Positions 26,446 to 35,765 of a stretch of 64,000 nucleotides of DNA are shown here, one piece after another. A model generated the notes under the pieces. It saw nothing but the letters and a program-made list of their open reading frames with translations, made no database searches and was not told the origin of the DNA. Numbering within the stretch: position 1 is the first letter of the stretch; each line of letters opens with the position of its first letter. Both the position numbers and the translations under genes were made by a program. The stretch is from Bacteroidales bacterium (lineage in GTDB: Bacteria > Bacteroidota > Bacteroidia > Bacteroidales > UBA4181), in assembly GCA_017523725.1 (NCBI GenBank), contig JAFWVY010000050.1, positions 1 to 64,000 on the forward strand, written 5' to 3'.

Positions 26446-29400
26446 CTATTTCTTCTCTTTACGGTCCTTGCGGGAAATCAGGTCGTACACCACCGGCGAT
26501 GCGATGCACACAGACGAGTACGTACCGATAACCACGCCGAACAACATGGCAAAGACGAATCCGCGGATGACATCGCCGCCCCAGATGAACATGACCAGAA
26601 GTACGAGCATGGTCGTCAAGGAGGTATTCATCGTACGGCTCAACGTCGAATTGACTGCGCCGTTGAGGATATCCTTCAGCGGACGTTTGGAATAGAGCGT
26701 CGTATATTCACGGATACGGTCGAAAATAACCACGGTGTCGTTGATGGAATAACCGATGATGGTCAGGATGGCCGCGATGAAATGCTGGTTGATCTCAAGC
26801 GAGAACGGCACGATACGGTAGAGCACCGAATACATGCAGATGGTTATCGTGGCATCGTGCACCAGTGCAATGACCGAACCCAGACCGAAACGCCAGTTCT
26901 TGAACCGGATCAGGATGTAGAGGAACATCACAGCCAGGGCCAGGATGATGGCGATGACCGCCGAGAGCTTGATATCGTCGGCGATGGTCGGACCCACCTT
27001 CTGCGAGTTGATGATGTAGTCGGCTTCGAAGGCCGCCAGTGTGGTGCCGGCAGGCAGCAGCGAACGCGAACCCGCGAAGATACGGGCTTCGACGATACTG
27101 TCGGCGTCGGCGACCTCGGCATCCTCCAGCAGGTAATCCGTGATGATCTTGACCTGGTTGTCAGAACCGAATGTCTTGACCTCCGGCACATTGCCGTCCA
27201 AGGCATCGCGCAGGGATTCCTGCAGAGCCACCGTATTCACCGTCTGGTCGTATCTCACCGTGTAAGAACGGCCACCCGTGAAGTCGATACCGTAGTTGAA
27301 GCCGTTGAAGATAACGGAAAGCAGACCGAATGCAATGACGCAGATAGCTATCGTGTAGAACATTTTGCGCTTGCCGATGAAATCATAGGCCGTATTCTTG
27401 AGGATGTTGGCCGTCAGCGGGATGGAGAACGACGGTGTCTTGTCGGCTGCCAGCATGCGCTCGAAGATGAGGCGTGTAATGAACAGCGCCGAGAACAGTG
27501 AGGTAAGGATACCCAGAACCAGCGTATTGGCGAAACCCTTGATCGGGCCCGTACCGACGAAGAAAAGCACCAGACCGACCAGGAAAGTCGTGATATTACC
27601 GTCAAGGATGGCGGAATAGGCGTTCTTGTAACCGTCGGAAACAGCCAGCTTGATGCCTTTGCCGGCGCGCAGTTCCTCACGGATGCGCTCGTAGATGATG
27701 ACGTTTGCATCGTTAGCCATACCGAGGGTCAGCACGATACCGGCGATACCCGGGAGGGTCAGCACCACGCCTGCGGAAGCCATGACACCCATCAGGAAGA
27801 ACATGTTGGCCAGCAAGGCGATATCGGCGACAAAACCGGCAGTGCTGTAATAGAAGGCCAGATAAATCATGACCAGCACCAACGCCAGAATAAACGAAAT
27901 GATACCGGCGCGGATCGATTCCTGACCGAGCGACGGACCGACCACCTCGTCCTGGATGATCCGGGCGGGAGCGGGCAGTTTGCCCGACTTAAGGATGTTG
28001 GCGAGGTCTTCGGCCTCGGTGATGGTGAAGTTACCGGTAATCGAGGTATTGCCACCCGAAATCTCGGAAATGACAACCGGCGAAGAATAGACATAGTCAT
28101 CCAGCACAATGGCGATCTCATGACCAATGTTGTCGCGGGTGATGCGGCCCCAGATACGGGCACCTTCGCCGTTCATCGTCATCTGGACGCGGCCTGCGGA
28201 ACCACCGCGCTCCTCGTCGAACTGGGCGCTGGTGTTCACCACCACGCCGCCGTCGAGCGGAGGCAGTTCATCGCGGCCCGTCTTCTTGATGGCATGCAGG
28301 GCGAACGTATTGCCGGCCGGATCGAATTCGACAGGCTTGACCGACCACAGCATCTTGAAGTCACGCGGGAAAATCGCCTTGACCTGCGGCAGACGGAGCA
28401 GGCGGTTCACAGCCGCCGTATCGCGGTAATGTGCATAGCCGATGGTCGATCCTCTCATGGGAGACTGGTCGGACCCGATATTGGGCGTCAATACGTTGAA
28501 GAGCGGGTATTCTGCGGCAATGTCAGCTTCGGAAACCAGGCTGTCAGCCGTCTGTCCGCCCTGGGCGAGCCGATCGAGCAGCGAGGTTTCGGAAGATGCA
28601 TCTTCCGCTGTTTCCGCCGCCACTTCTTCAGCGACGGTTTCGCCGGCTTCCGCGTTCACGAGCGTATCGCCCGAAGCGAGCGCCTTGGCCGCATCCTCAA
28701 GTTCCTTGATGCGGGCGTTGGCTTCCACCAGATACGGAAAAATATCGCTGTTCTCATACGTCTCCCAGAATTCGAGGTTAGCCGTTCCCTGCAGCAGTTT
28801 CCTGACACGGGCCGGTTCCTTCACGCCGGGCAGTTCGACCAGGATCTGGCCCTTGGTCTCCAACTGCTGGATATTGGGCTGCACGACGCCGAACTTGTCA
28901 ATACGGCTGCGCAGGATCTGGAACGCATTGTCGATGGCGCCTTCCGTTTCGGAGCGGATGACGCGGAGCACTTCTTCATTGGTGGAGTTGAAGTTGACTT
29001 TGTTCTGCAGTTCGACGGTATTGAATATCGAGGCGAGTTTCGCATTGGGATCGACCTCTTCGAAGGCTTCGCCGAACAGGGTGACGAAATCCGACTGGCT
29101 GTCTTTCTGCTTTTCCCTGGCAAGCGCAAGGGCTTTCTGGAATGTTTCGTTTGTGCTGTAGTTCGAAAGTGCGCGGATGATGTCGATGGAGGACACTTCG
29201 AGTGTCACGTTCATACCGCCTTTCAGGTCAAGACCCAGACTGATTTCGCGCTCCTTGCACTCCTTGTAGGTGTACTTGCGCATCCCCAGGAAGTTGTACA
29301 CCACCTGATCGGACATCGAATCCAGGTAAGCCTGTTCCTTCTCGTACGACCCTCCCGAATACCGCTTGGCAGCCTTCTCCACGCTGGACGTTCTGAACGT

Positions 29401-29472
29401 GAACATCAACGTATAAAGACATACCAAGGCAAGCGCGACGGCAAATGTCCTGATAAATCCTTTGTTCTGCAT
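26446..29472 (-). CDS. secDF: Protein translocase subunit SecDF (fused)
   Basis: Proton-motive-force-driven accessory subunit of the Sec translocon, pulling exported proteins across the inner membrane. 1008 residues, SecD and SecF fused, as is common in Bacteroidota. N-terminal membrane segment (about 8-27), SecD start motif SLGLDLKGGMNVTLEV, large periplasmic P1 region with a low-complexity Ala/Glu stretch (about 260-310), SecD membrane motif LPGIAGIVLTLGMANDANV, then SecF with NGFNYGIDFTGG and GYSINDTVVIFDRIRE. Twelve membrane segments are expected. Single-gene unit with a terminator and a possible -7 box at 29590-29597. Confidence 0.97.
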   Translation of the reverse strand: MQNKGFIRTFAVALALVCLYTLMFTFRTSSVEKAAKRYSGGSYEKEQAYLDSMSDQVVYNFLGMRKYTYKECKEREISLGLDLKGGMNVTLEVSSIDIIRALSNYSTNETFQKALALAREKQKDSQSDFVTLFGEAFEEVDPNAKLASIFNTVELQNKVNFNSTNEEVLRVIRSETEGAIDNAFQILRSRIDKFGVVQPNIQQLETKGQILVELPGVKEPARVRKLLQGTANLEFWETYENSDIFPYLVEANARIKELEDAAKALASGDTLVNAEAGETVAEEVAAETAEDASSETSLLDRLAQGGQTADSLVSEADIAAEYPLFNVLTPNIGSDQSPMRGSTIGYAHYRDTAAVNRLLRLPQVKAIFPRDFKMLWSVKPVEFDPAGNTFALHAIKKTGRDELPPLDGGVVVNTSAQFDEERGGSAGRVQMTMNGEGARIWGRITRDNIGHEIAIVLDDYVYSSPVVISEISGGNTSITGNFTITEAEDLANILKSGKLPAPARIIQDEVVGPSLGQESIRAGIISFILALVLVMIYLAFYYSTAGFVADIALLANMFFLMGVMASAGVVLTLPGIAGIVLTLGMANDANVIIYERIREELRAGKGIKLAVSDGYKNAYSAILDGNITTFLVGLVLFFVGTGPIKGFANTLVLGILTSLFSALFITRLIFERMLAADKTPSFSIPLTANILKNTAYDFIGKRKMFYTIAICVIAFGLLSVIFNGFNYGIDFTGGRSYTVRYDQTVNTVALQESLRDALDGNVPEVKTFGSDNQVKIITDYLLEDAEVADADSIVEARIFAGSRSLLPAGTTLAAFEADYIINSQKVGPTIADDIKLSAVIAIILALAVMFLYILIRFKNWRFGLGSVIALVHDATITICMYSVLYRIVPFSLEINQHFIAAILTIIGYSINDTVVIFDRIREYTTLYSKRPLKDILNGAVNSTLSRTMNTSLTTMLVLLVMFIWGGDVIRGFVFAMLFGVVIGTYSSVCIASPVVYDLISRKDRKEKK

Positions 29473-29589
29473 TTGAATCTTTTGTTTTCGACGCAGGGCT
29501 GCCGATTGTCAGTTTGCTGAAAATGAGCAACATGAATGTCAGCAATCTACATCCCCGTACGCCGGTTTATGTTACTGAAAAATTGACCG

Positions 29590-29597
29590 CAAACCTA
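29590..29597 (-). promoter_or_regulatory. Possible -7 box of secDF
   Basis: Reverse strand TAGGTTTG about 118 bases before the secDF ATG, predicting a leader of about 110 nt. No -33 TTTG at the right distance. Confidence 0.35.
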
Positions 29598-29643
29598 CAT
29601 GTTTTTTTGCCAAAATCATAACATGAACCGGACTTTTTCTGTT

Positions 29644-30528
29644 TTATTGCGCCGACGTGGAATCCCGCCGTTTCCACCGCCTGTGCGACCAGAGCCAGAA
29701 TTCGGGAGCCCGGCGGATGTCTTTTTCGAGTTCCGCAAAGGTCGCGGCCGTAATCTGCCCGTCGGCCGTAGCGGATCCGTCGTCCGTAACCGGCCTCGCC
29801 TCGACACGGTAATATCCGCGTCTGGTACGCTGAATGGACATATAGACCACCGGCAAACCGTATTGCCGGGCCAGGCGTTCGACACCCGTATAGACGGCAG
29901 TCTCCCGCCCCATGAACTGTATCAGTTGCTGGTCGCCGTCTCGTTTGGGCGCCTGGTCGGCATTGAAGCCGAACAAGGTCGTCCGTCCGCTTCTGACACA
30001 GGTGATGAACGGCCGGTAAAAATGTTTCATCGACACGATACGCATGCCGAAACGTGTGCGCATATAAGATGTAAGCCGTTCAAAAGCAGGACTATGAAGA
30101 ACATGATAAAGCGTAAAAAAAGAAAAACGATCCGTATATACCGTAGAAGCCATCCATTCCCAGTTGCCGTAATGGGAGGTCACCACGAGAATGGTTTTGT
30201 TCAGCGCGAACAGTTTTTCAAGCAAATCCGTATTGGCATAGGTAATCCTTCTGCGCATATTGGCCAGCGATGCGGAAGCCATTTTCACCGTTTCAGCAAT
30301 CAGGTCGCACATATAGCGGTAAAAGCGGCGGCGCACCCGGCGGCGGAACGCCGGCGATTCGTCCGGAAATACCAGCAGCAGATTCCGGTCCACCACTTTC
30401 CGGCGATAGCGTACCACATAGAAAAGTAACAGGAACAGAAGATCGGACAGGCCGTACAGCACCCGGAGCGGAAGGGCGCCGATGGCCTTGAAGAGGCCGA
30501 ACAAGATATAATATGCGATGGTCTGCAT
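29644..30528 (-). CDS. Lipid A biosynthesis acyltransferase (LpxL/HtrB family)
   Basis: A 294-residue inner-membrane-associated late acyltransferase of lipid A synthesis. It starts MQTIAYYILFGLFKAIGALP, an N-terminal membrane anchor; an ATG 63 bases upstream would begin within two bases of the -7 box at 30589-30596 and lacks family similarity. The catalytic HX4E motif is His119-Glu124 (SHYGNWE), followed by RFGM.IVSMK and FGFNADQAP, typical of the family. Donor chain length and target position cannot be read. Divergent from nnrD. Confidence 0.92.
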   Translation of the reverse strand: MQTIAYYILFGLFKAIGALPLRVLYGLSDLLFLLLFYVVRYRRKVVDRNLLLVFPDESPAFRRRVRRRFYRYMCDLIAETVKMASASLANMRRRITYANTDLLEKLFALNKTILVVTSHYGNWEWMASTVYTDRFSFFTLYHVLHSPAFERLTSYMRTRFGMRIVSMKHFYRPFITCVRSGRTTLFGFNADQAPKRDGDQQLIQFMGRETAVYTGVERLARQYGLPVVYMSIQRTRRGYYRVEARPVTDDGSATADGQITAATFAELEKDIRRAPEFWLWSHRRWKRRDSTSAQ

Positions 30529-30588
30529 ACAGTCCCTGACATTGCCGGCGGCAGAGGCGTTCCGACCCCGCAGACACCGGATTCCTGG

Positions 30589-30596
30589 CAAAGATA
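30589..30596 (-). promoter_or_regulatory. -7 box of the lipid A acyltransferase gene
   Basis: Reverse strand TATCTTTG, about 60 bases upstream of the preferred ATG at 30528; back to back with the nnrD promoter. Confidence 0.5.
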
Positions 30597-30623
30597 ACGA
30601 AAAACGCCGCAGTTACATTAAAA

Positions 30624-30655
30624 TTTGGGATTCCGCCGAAATCGCGCTACTTTTG
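30624..30655 (+). promoter_or_regulatory. nnrD promoter, full Bacteroidota consensus
   Basis: TTTG (30624-30627), 20 bases, TACTTTTG (30648-30655). The start predicted near 30662 leaves a leader of only about 11 nt before the ATG at 30673. Confidence 0.75.
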
Positions 30656-30672
30656 ACGCAAAAGGTCCGACC

Positions 30673-31608
30673 ATGCAGATTCTGGACAGTCATTTCGCCG
30701 CCGCGTGTTTCCCGGCCCGTAATCCGTTTTCGCACAAAGGGGATTACGGACATGCGCTCTTGTGTGCCGGTTCTTTCGGCATGATGGGCGCCGCCGTGCT
30801 GGCCGCCCGGGCCTGTCTGCGGGGCGGCATCGGCAAACTGACGGTCTATGTGCCGGGAGCGGGCTACAGCATTCTGCAGACGGCCGTACCGGAAGCCATG
30901 GTCCGGACAGACCCCGGCGAACGCGTGCTGACGGCCGCACCAGACCTGACGCCCTACGATGCCATCGCCGTCGGACCTGGGCTTGGCACAGCGCCTGCCA
31001 CGGCCGGATTTCTGCAGACATTGCTCGAACAGGCGCGGCAGACGGACAAACCGGTCGTCATCGATGCAGATGCCCTCAACCTTTTGGCAGCCCATCCGTC
31101 TATGCTGGACAAATTACCCAGCCGGACTATTCTGACCCCCCATGTCGGCGAGTTCAGACGGTTGGCCGGCGGATACGCCCGGATGACAGAGCCACCGCAG
31201 GCGGATTTTCTTCCGGATTGTTTGTCACCGGCGGAAATGCAGGCGCTGCAGATGCGTCTGGCAAAGCGATGGCAGGCCGTCGTTGTGCTCAAGGGACACG
31301 AAACGCACATCGCAGCAGACGGCACATGCTATGTAAATCCGACCGGAAACGCCGGTATGGCGACCGGCGGCAGCGGTGACGTGCTGACCGGACTCACGCT
31401 GGCATTGCTGGCGCGGACCGCAATGCCACAGGCCACCGGCTGGCACGGAGATTGTTCGGGAACGACGCTGGCTGCCTGTGCGGCGTGCTATGTCCATGGA
31501 CTGGCCGGCGACCTGGCTGCAAAGCAATATGGAGAAACGGCACTGATCGCCGGCGACATTGTCGCACAGATCGGAACTGCCGTCCTTGAAATCGCAACCT
31601 ATAAATAA
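30673..31608 (+). CDS. nnrD: ADP-dependent NAD(P)H-hydrate dehydratase (NnrD), standalone
   Basis: Repairs hydrated NAD(P)H using ADP. 311 residues of the ribokinase-like YjeF C-terminal fold: KGDYGHALLCAGSFGMMGAAVLAA near residue 22, YDAIAVGPGLG near 95, VVIDADALNLL, LTPHVGEFRRL, VVLKGHET and the hallmark GNAGMATGGSGDVLTG. In many bacteria this domain is fused to the NnrR epimerase; here the N-terminal domain is absent. The ATG at 30673 is chosen over one 48 bases upstream because the upstream one falls in the promoter. The DUF4831 gene begins two bases after its stop, so the two form an operon. Confidence 0.93.
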   Translation: MQILDSHFAAACFPARNPFSHKGDYGHALLCAGSFGMMGAAVLAARACLRGGIGKLTVYVPGAGYSILQTAVPEAMVRTDPGERVLTAAPDLTPYDAIAVGPGLGTAPATAGFLQTLLEQARQTDKPVVIDADALNLLAAHPSMLDKLPSRTILTPHVGEFRRLAGGYARMTEPPQADFLPDCLSPAEMQALQMRLAKRWQAVVVLKGHETHIAADGTCYVNPTGNAGMATGGSGDVLTGLTLALLARTAMPQATGWHGDCSGTTLAACAACYVHGLAGDLAAKQYGETALIAGDIVAQIGTAVLEIATYK

Positions 31609-31609
31609 T

Positions 31610-32644
31610 ATGTATATGAGCGTAAGAAGTTTTATTCTGGCATGCTGCGGGCTGTGTCTGACCCTGCCCGTCACGACCCAGGCGGCCCCGAAGGGTGGTA
31701 CCGCGACGTCCATGGTCTATGCCCTGCCGCAGACGCGGCTGGAAGTGCAGTTGAACGTCCGTCATACGGTGTACAAGAGAGGGCCATATGCCGACTATGC
31801 CAACCGGATGTTGGGCATACAGAATCTGCCCGCCACCGACCGGGATGTCTGGGAAATCGTATCGGCCGACATCAGCACGGTCAATGAAACCGACAACCAG
31901 GAACTGCGCACGCTGTCGCTCAGTGCTTCCGGAAGCGTCCGCGACCTGTTGCAGATTACGGCCGCCGGACTGGTCGCAGATGCGCAGATGCAGAACGTAC
32001 TGACACAGAAAACAATCCGGCAGAAAGACGAGGATTATGCGCCGTTCATGAACTTCACAGGCAAGGAGCAGACGGCCGAACGGGTGGACACCTTCTACAA
32101 GACCATCATGAACGACACCGCTTTCATCCGGCAGCCCGTCGTACAAAGGACCCTGACGTCCAAGAGCCGTGAGGAACTGGCCAGAGACGTGGCCAACCAA
32201 ATCTACGACATCCGCGACAACCGCATCCAGCTGCTGATCGGCAATGTGGACAACTATCCGGACGGCGAGGCCCTGCGCACGGCGCTGCAAGCCCTGTCGC
32301 ACGAAGAAGAACTGCTGCTGTCGATGTTTGTCGGCGCACGCTATGAAGAGATCATTCCCTACCGGTTCTCGGTCGTTCCGGAAACACCGGACACCGGTGT
32401 GCTCTGCTATTTCTCGCCGCAGCAGGGTGTCTCGACGGCACAGCGGAACGGATACGATGCTATTTCTTATCTGATCAGCACGTCGTACGACGGTCCGACC
32501 GGCCGGCCGGACAACAATCCGCACAACCTGATCTACCGGACCCCGGTCCAATGCGAGGTCCAGGTCTATTCCGGCAGCGGTCTGCTGCAGACCAAATCCC
32601 TGCCGTTCTTCCAGTTCGGGCCCTACAGCATATTCCCACTGTAA
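31610..32644 (+). CDS. DUF4831 family secreted protein
   Basis: A 344-residue protein with a signal peptide (SFILACCGLCLTLPVTTQAA) and the DUF4831 opening (SMVYALPQTRLEVQLNV..TVYKRGPYADYANRMLGI). The family is confined to Bacteroidota and has no assigned function. The ATG at 31610 lies two bases after the nnrD stop; ATG at 31616 is an equally possible start. A hairpin at 32686-32727 follows. Probably periplasmic or outer-membrane associated. Confidence 0.82.
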   Translation: MYMSVRSFILACCGLCLTLPVTTQAAPKGGTATSMVYALPQTRLEVQLNVRHTVYKRGPYADYANRMLGIQNLPATDRDVWEIVSADISTVNETDNQELRTLSLSASGSVRDLLQITAAGLVADAQMQNVLTQKTIRQKDEDYAPFMNFTGKEQTAERVDTFYKTIMNDTAFIRQPVVQRTLTSKSREELARDVANQIYDIRDNRIQLLIGNVDNYPDGEALRTALQALSHEEELLLSMFVGARYEEIIPYRFSVVPETPDTGVLCYFSPQQGVSTAQRNGYDAISYLISTSYDGPTGRPDNNPHNLIYRTPVQCEVQVYSGSGLLQTKSLPFFQFGPYSIFPL

Positions 32645-32685
32645 CCGGCGGCAGAGCAACCTGGCAGACCCGGCCAGAACCGACT

Positions 32686-32727
32686 GACACGAACCCCGGA
32701 GGTTTTCCATGACTTCCGGGGTTTGTC
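32686..32727 (+). terminator. Hairpin downstream of the DUF4831 gene
   Basis: GACACGAACCCCGGA pairs with TCCGGGGTTTGTC (nine perfect pairs plus an outer GACA/TGTC). There is no T-run after the stem, so termination is uncertain. Confidence 0.4.
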
Positions 32728-32825
32728 ATATACGCCGATGCCGGAATCCAGGGAAAGCGACCGGGAAGGAATGATCCCGATCCAGGAAACGATTGATTGT
32801 CCATACATCCGACAGGCCGTTAATA

Positions 32826-32865
32826 TATAAAAAGAGGGTGACCAAGATTTTCAGTCACCCTCTTC
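32826..32865 (-). terminator. Rho-independent terminator after the PpiD-like gene
   Basis: Reverse strand AAGAGGGTGAC and GTCACCCTCTT form an 11-base stem with an 11-base loop followed by TTTATATATT, 35 bases past the stop at 32900. Confidence 0.88.
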
Positions 32866-32899
32866 CACCGGTCCCGGATGGACCGGATAAGGTTGTTTT

Positions 32900-35002
32900 C
32901 TAGAAGAATTTGGCCCGCAGATCCTTGATACCGGACAGTGCGTGAAGCGCTTCCAGCAGATCTTCGTCCGCCCGCGAATCCATATTGCGTCTGAGACGGG
33001 TTTCAGAGATATTCCGATCCTCGTACTCATCTTTTTGCACGGCCACCGGCTGGATCATATAAACGCCGGAACTTCCGACAATCGGCTGAGACAACGTACC
33101 TTCCGGCAGCATGGTGGCCAGGGCGGCAACGCGCGGTTCAACACCGATGGTCTGGACGGCATACGAGGAGAATCCCACGTTCCTGGCCGTATCGACCGCC
33201 AGCGAAAGCTTGGCAGCAGCATCGGCCAGCGTGGTGGCACCCGCCGTAGCCTCGGCCATTTCCGCCGCAATCATTTTTCCTTTCTTTTCGCGGGATGCCA
33301 TCAGGTTCACCACCGGCATCACCTGCTCGAACGGCATGACACCTTCTTCACGCACGTCCTTCAAGGTGGCCACGATATAGGCATCGGACAGCGAGATGCA
33401 CGGCGAGACGTCACCGACTTTCGCATTGTAAGCCCAACGCACCACTTCACGGGCCGAATAGTCCGCTACTTTGTAATCGTAGGAAGCCAGACCCGTTGCC
33501 GACATGATGGAAAGCTGCTGGGCGGCCGCTGCGGAGGCAAAAGCCGACAGGGTCGTATTCTGTCCGGCAAACGTGCTCGCCGCAGCATATACATTCTGAT
33601 AAGTCTGCGAACTGGGAATGATGTTGCGCACAAGTGTCGCAATCTTCACTTTCCTGACAGCAGGTCCGCGATCGGTCACCTGCAGCACATGGTATCCGAA
33701 GTTGGTCTGTACCACCGCGACTTCACCCTTGGCCAGCGCGAAAGCCGCATCCGTGAAGTCCTTCACCATGGTGGCCTCGACAAACCAGCCAAGATCGCCG
33801 CCGTCTTCGGCACTGGCCTTGTCGACGGAATACTCCACCGCCAGGGCTTTGAAGTCAGCGCCGTTCCGGATCAGTTCACAAAGGCTGTCTGCCAGATGTT
33901 GCGCTTTCGCCGTTGCATCGGGTGTCATTTCGGTGGGCTGGATCAGGATGTGACGGGCACGGATGCTGTCGGGGATCATGTTGATCTCGGCAAGTCTGGA
34001 CAGTTTGTAAGTATCGCCGTCCTTATACGGACCGACCATGGCGCCAAGTTCGGCCGTGAAAAGCGTATCAACAGGCGCAATCAGCTGATCCGCACGGTAG
34101 TTATTCTCATCGTACTTCTCGTCGGAGTTCAGCGCCACAAACTGGCCGGGATTCTCGGTCGCCGCAAAATCGGCCTGCTGCGTCTCAATCCACTTCAGAG
34201 CCGCCGCATCATCGTCGGCCGAAGGCTTCACTTCGAACAGCACATAGTCGATGTCACGCCCTTCAGACTGTTTGAACTCGTTGATATGCTGCTGGTAATA
34301 GGCTTCACCTTCGGCACGCGACAATCTGACGAGACTGTCGGACATGGAGGAGTAAGGCCGCATCACATAGGCAATATCCGCCAACACGCCGTTTTCCTGC
34401 ACATCGTTGTCAATCACATACGAAGGTATATACAGACCACGTTGCACCAGATTGATGTACTTGTTGGCCATTTGCTCGTTGTAGATCTCGTTCTCCACGA
34501 ACGACCAGTAAAGCTGCTGCTGGCCTGTTGCATCGTTGTCTTTGTTCTTCAGGAAATACAGCAGGCTGGAACGGTCGAAAGTCCCGGTCTCCTGATTGGT
34601 GAACATGCTGCGGATGATGCTGTGGGGCGACTGGCCCTGTACCAGGTCGAACAGTTCGTCCGATGAGACCTGCATGCCCAATGCCTTGTACTCGTCATTC
34701 ATGATGATTTCGTTCACCAGCGTGTTATAGGCCTGCGTATTGATGCCGTGCTGGACGGTTTCGTCGAACGACTGCTCACCTACCTGCATCTTATACAGCG
34801 TATTGAGTTCCTGAATTTTGTTATTCAGCGCGGTATAGGAAATCTTGTTGCCCTTGACCTTGGCCACATCCGTATTACGGACCGTAAACAGCGACCGGTT
34901 GGGGTCCAGCAGGTCACCCATGATGAATGCGACGAGGGAAATGCCGATAATGATGGCCAAAACGATGCCACCTTTTGTCTTAAGTTTCTCTAAAACAGAC
35001 AT
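32900..35002 (-). CDS. PpiD-like peptidyl-prolyl isomerase, membrane-anchored periplasmic foldase
   Basis: A 700-residue inner-membrane-anchored chaperone. Residues 11-30 form a signal anchor (GGIVLAIIIGISLVAFIMGD), followed by a SurA_N-like chaperone region, a parvulin domain (about 345-450: RARHILIQPTEMTPDATAKA, SVDKASAEDGGDLGWF, FGYHVLQV) and a C-terminal region with a second, degenerate PPIase-like segment. It is expected to fold proteins leaving the Sec channel. Bacteroidota usually annotate this as SurA/PpiD-type isomerase; the N-terminal anchor favours PpiD. A weak promoter (TTTG, 22 bases, TATCTTCG) lies at 35047-35080. Confidence 0.93.
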   Translation of the reverse strand: MSVLEKLKTKGGIVLAIIIGISLVAFIMGDLLDPNRSLFTVRNTDVAKVKGNKISYTALNNKIQELNTLYKMQVGEQSFDETVQHGINTQAYNTLVNEIIMNDEYKALGMQVSSDELFDLVQGQSPHSIIRSMFTNQETGTFDRSSLLYFLKNKDNDATGQQQLYWSFVENEIYNEQMANKYINLVQRGLYIPSYVIDNDVQENGVLADIAYVMRPYSSMSDSLVRLSRAEGEAYYQQHINEFKQSEGRDIDYVLFEVKPSADDDAAALKWIETQQADFAATENPGQFVALNSDEKYDENNYRADQLIAPVDTLFTAELGAMVGPYKDGDTYKLSRLAEINMIPDSIRARHILIQPTEMTPDATAKAQHLADSLCELIRNGADFKALAVEYSVDKASAEDGGDLGWFVEATMVKDFTDAAFALAKGEVAVVQTNFGYHVLQVTDRGPAVRKVKIATLVRNIIPSSQTYQNVYAAASTFAGQNTTLSAFASAAAAQQLSIMSATGLASYDYKVADYSAREVVRWAYNAKVGDVSPCISLSDAYIVATLKDVREEGVMPFEQVMPVVNLMASREKKGKMIAAEMAEATAGATTLADAAAKLSLAVDTARNVGFSSYAVQTIGVEPRVAALATMLPEGTLSQPIVGSSGVYMIQPVAVQKDEYEDRNISETRLRRNMDSRADEDLLEALHALSGIKDLRAKFF

Positions 35003-35046
35003 TTATTAATTGGTTTTATATAGAAAATGCTCATTTTTTGCGGCTA

Positions 35047-35080
35047 CGAAGATATTAAAAATCTGACTTTGAAACACAAA
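35047..35080 (-). promoter_or_regulatory. Weak promoter of the PpiD-like gene
   Basis: Reverse strand TTTG (35080-35077), 22 bases, TATCTTCG (35054-35047), one mismatch from consensus. It overlaps the rightward DUF3109 promoter, so the two may interfere. Confidence 0.35.
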
Positions 35081-35100
35081 AAAGATAAAATATATCTTTG
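35068..35100 (+). promoter_or_regulatory. DUF3109 gene promoter
   Basis: TTTG (35068-35071), 21 bases, TATCTTTG (35093-35100). Predicts a leader of about 58 nt to the ATG at 35165. Confidence 0.65.
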
Positions 35101-35164
35101 CAACACCTGTCCGGGATTCTGCACACGCCGTCCATACCGGATGTCGTATCAGACCATACTGCTT

Positions 35165-35761
35165 ATGATACAGATAGATAACACCATCGTTTCACTGGAT
35201 GTCTTCGAGGATTTTTTCGCTTGCGACCTGGCGGTCTGCCGGGGTGCCTGCTGCATCGAAGGTGACGGCGGGGCGCCGCTGACCGAAAACGAGATCAACC
35301 AGCTGGAAGACGGTCTGGAAGCATTGCTGCCGTTCATGACCGAAGCCGGGGTGGCCGCCGTCCGGGCGAACGGTGTCTTTACGATAGACAGTGACGGCGA
35401 CCATGTAACGACACTGGTCCGGGAAGGTCCGGACCGCGATGCCTGTGCTTTTGCCTGCACGGAGAACGGCATCCGCCACTGCGCCGTCGAGAAGGCGCAA
35501 CGGGCCGGCGCCGTGCCTTTCGCCAAGCCGGTTTCCTGCCATCTGTACCCCATCCGCATCACGGCATACAAAGACTTCGACGCCATCAACGTACACCACT
35601 GGGACATCTGCGCATGTGCCCGACGCAACGGCCAGGCTCTGCAGATGCCGCTTTACAGGTTTCTGAAAACGCCGCTGATCAGGAAATACGGCGCCGAGTG
35701 GTACGAAAAGCTGCTGGCAGCCGCCGAATATGTCCGGCAGTTCCGGAACGGCCAGGCCTGA
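35165..35761 (+). CDS. DUF3109 family cysteine-rich protein
   Basis: A 198-residue cytoplasmic protein starting MIQIDNTIVSLDVFEDFFAC, the usual family opening; longer in-frame starts at 35027 and 35141 add unsupported sequence. Conserved cysteines occur in clusters (CDLAVCRGACCIEGD near the start, CAFACTENGIRHC, KPVSCHLYPIR, HWDICACA), suggesting a metal or Fe-S site like that of the YkgJ-type zinc/iron-chelating family. No function is established. It is convergent with the nucleotidyltransferase, four bases apart. Confidence 0.87.
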   Translation: MIQIDNTIVSLDVFEDFFACDLAVCRGACCIEGDGGAPLTENEINQLEDGLEALLPFMTEAGVAAVRANGVFTIDSDGDHVTTLVREGPDRDACAFACTENGIRHCAVEKAQRAGAVPFAKPVSCHLYPIRITAYKDFDAINVHHWDICACARRNGQALQMPLYRFLKTPLIRKYGAEWYEKLLAAAEYVRQFRNGQA

Positions 35762-35765
35762 CAGC

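Noticed and set aside
28120-29520. 466-codon forward open frame opposite secDF
   Set aside because: Antisense to a well-conserved essential gene; shadow frame.
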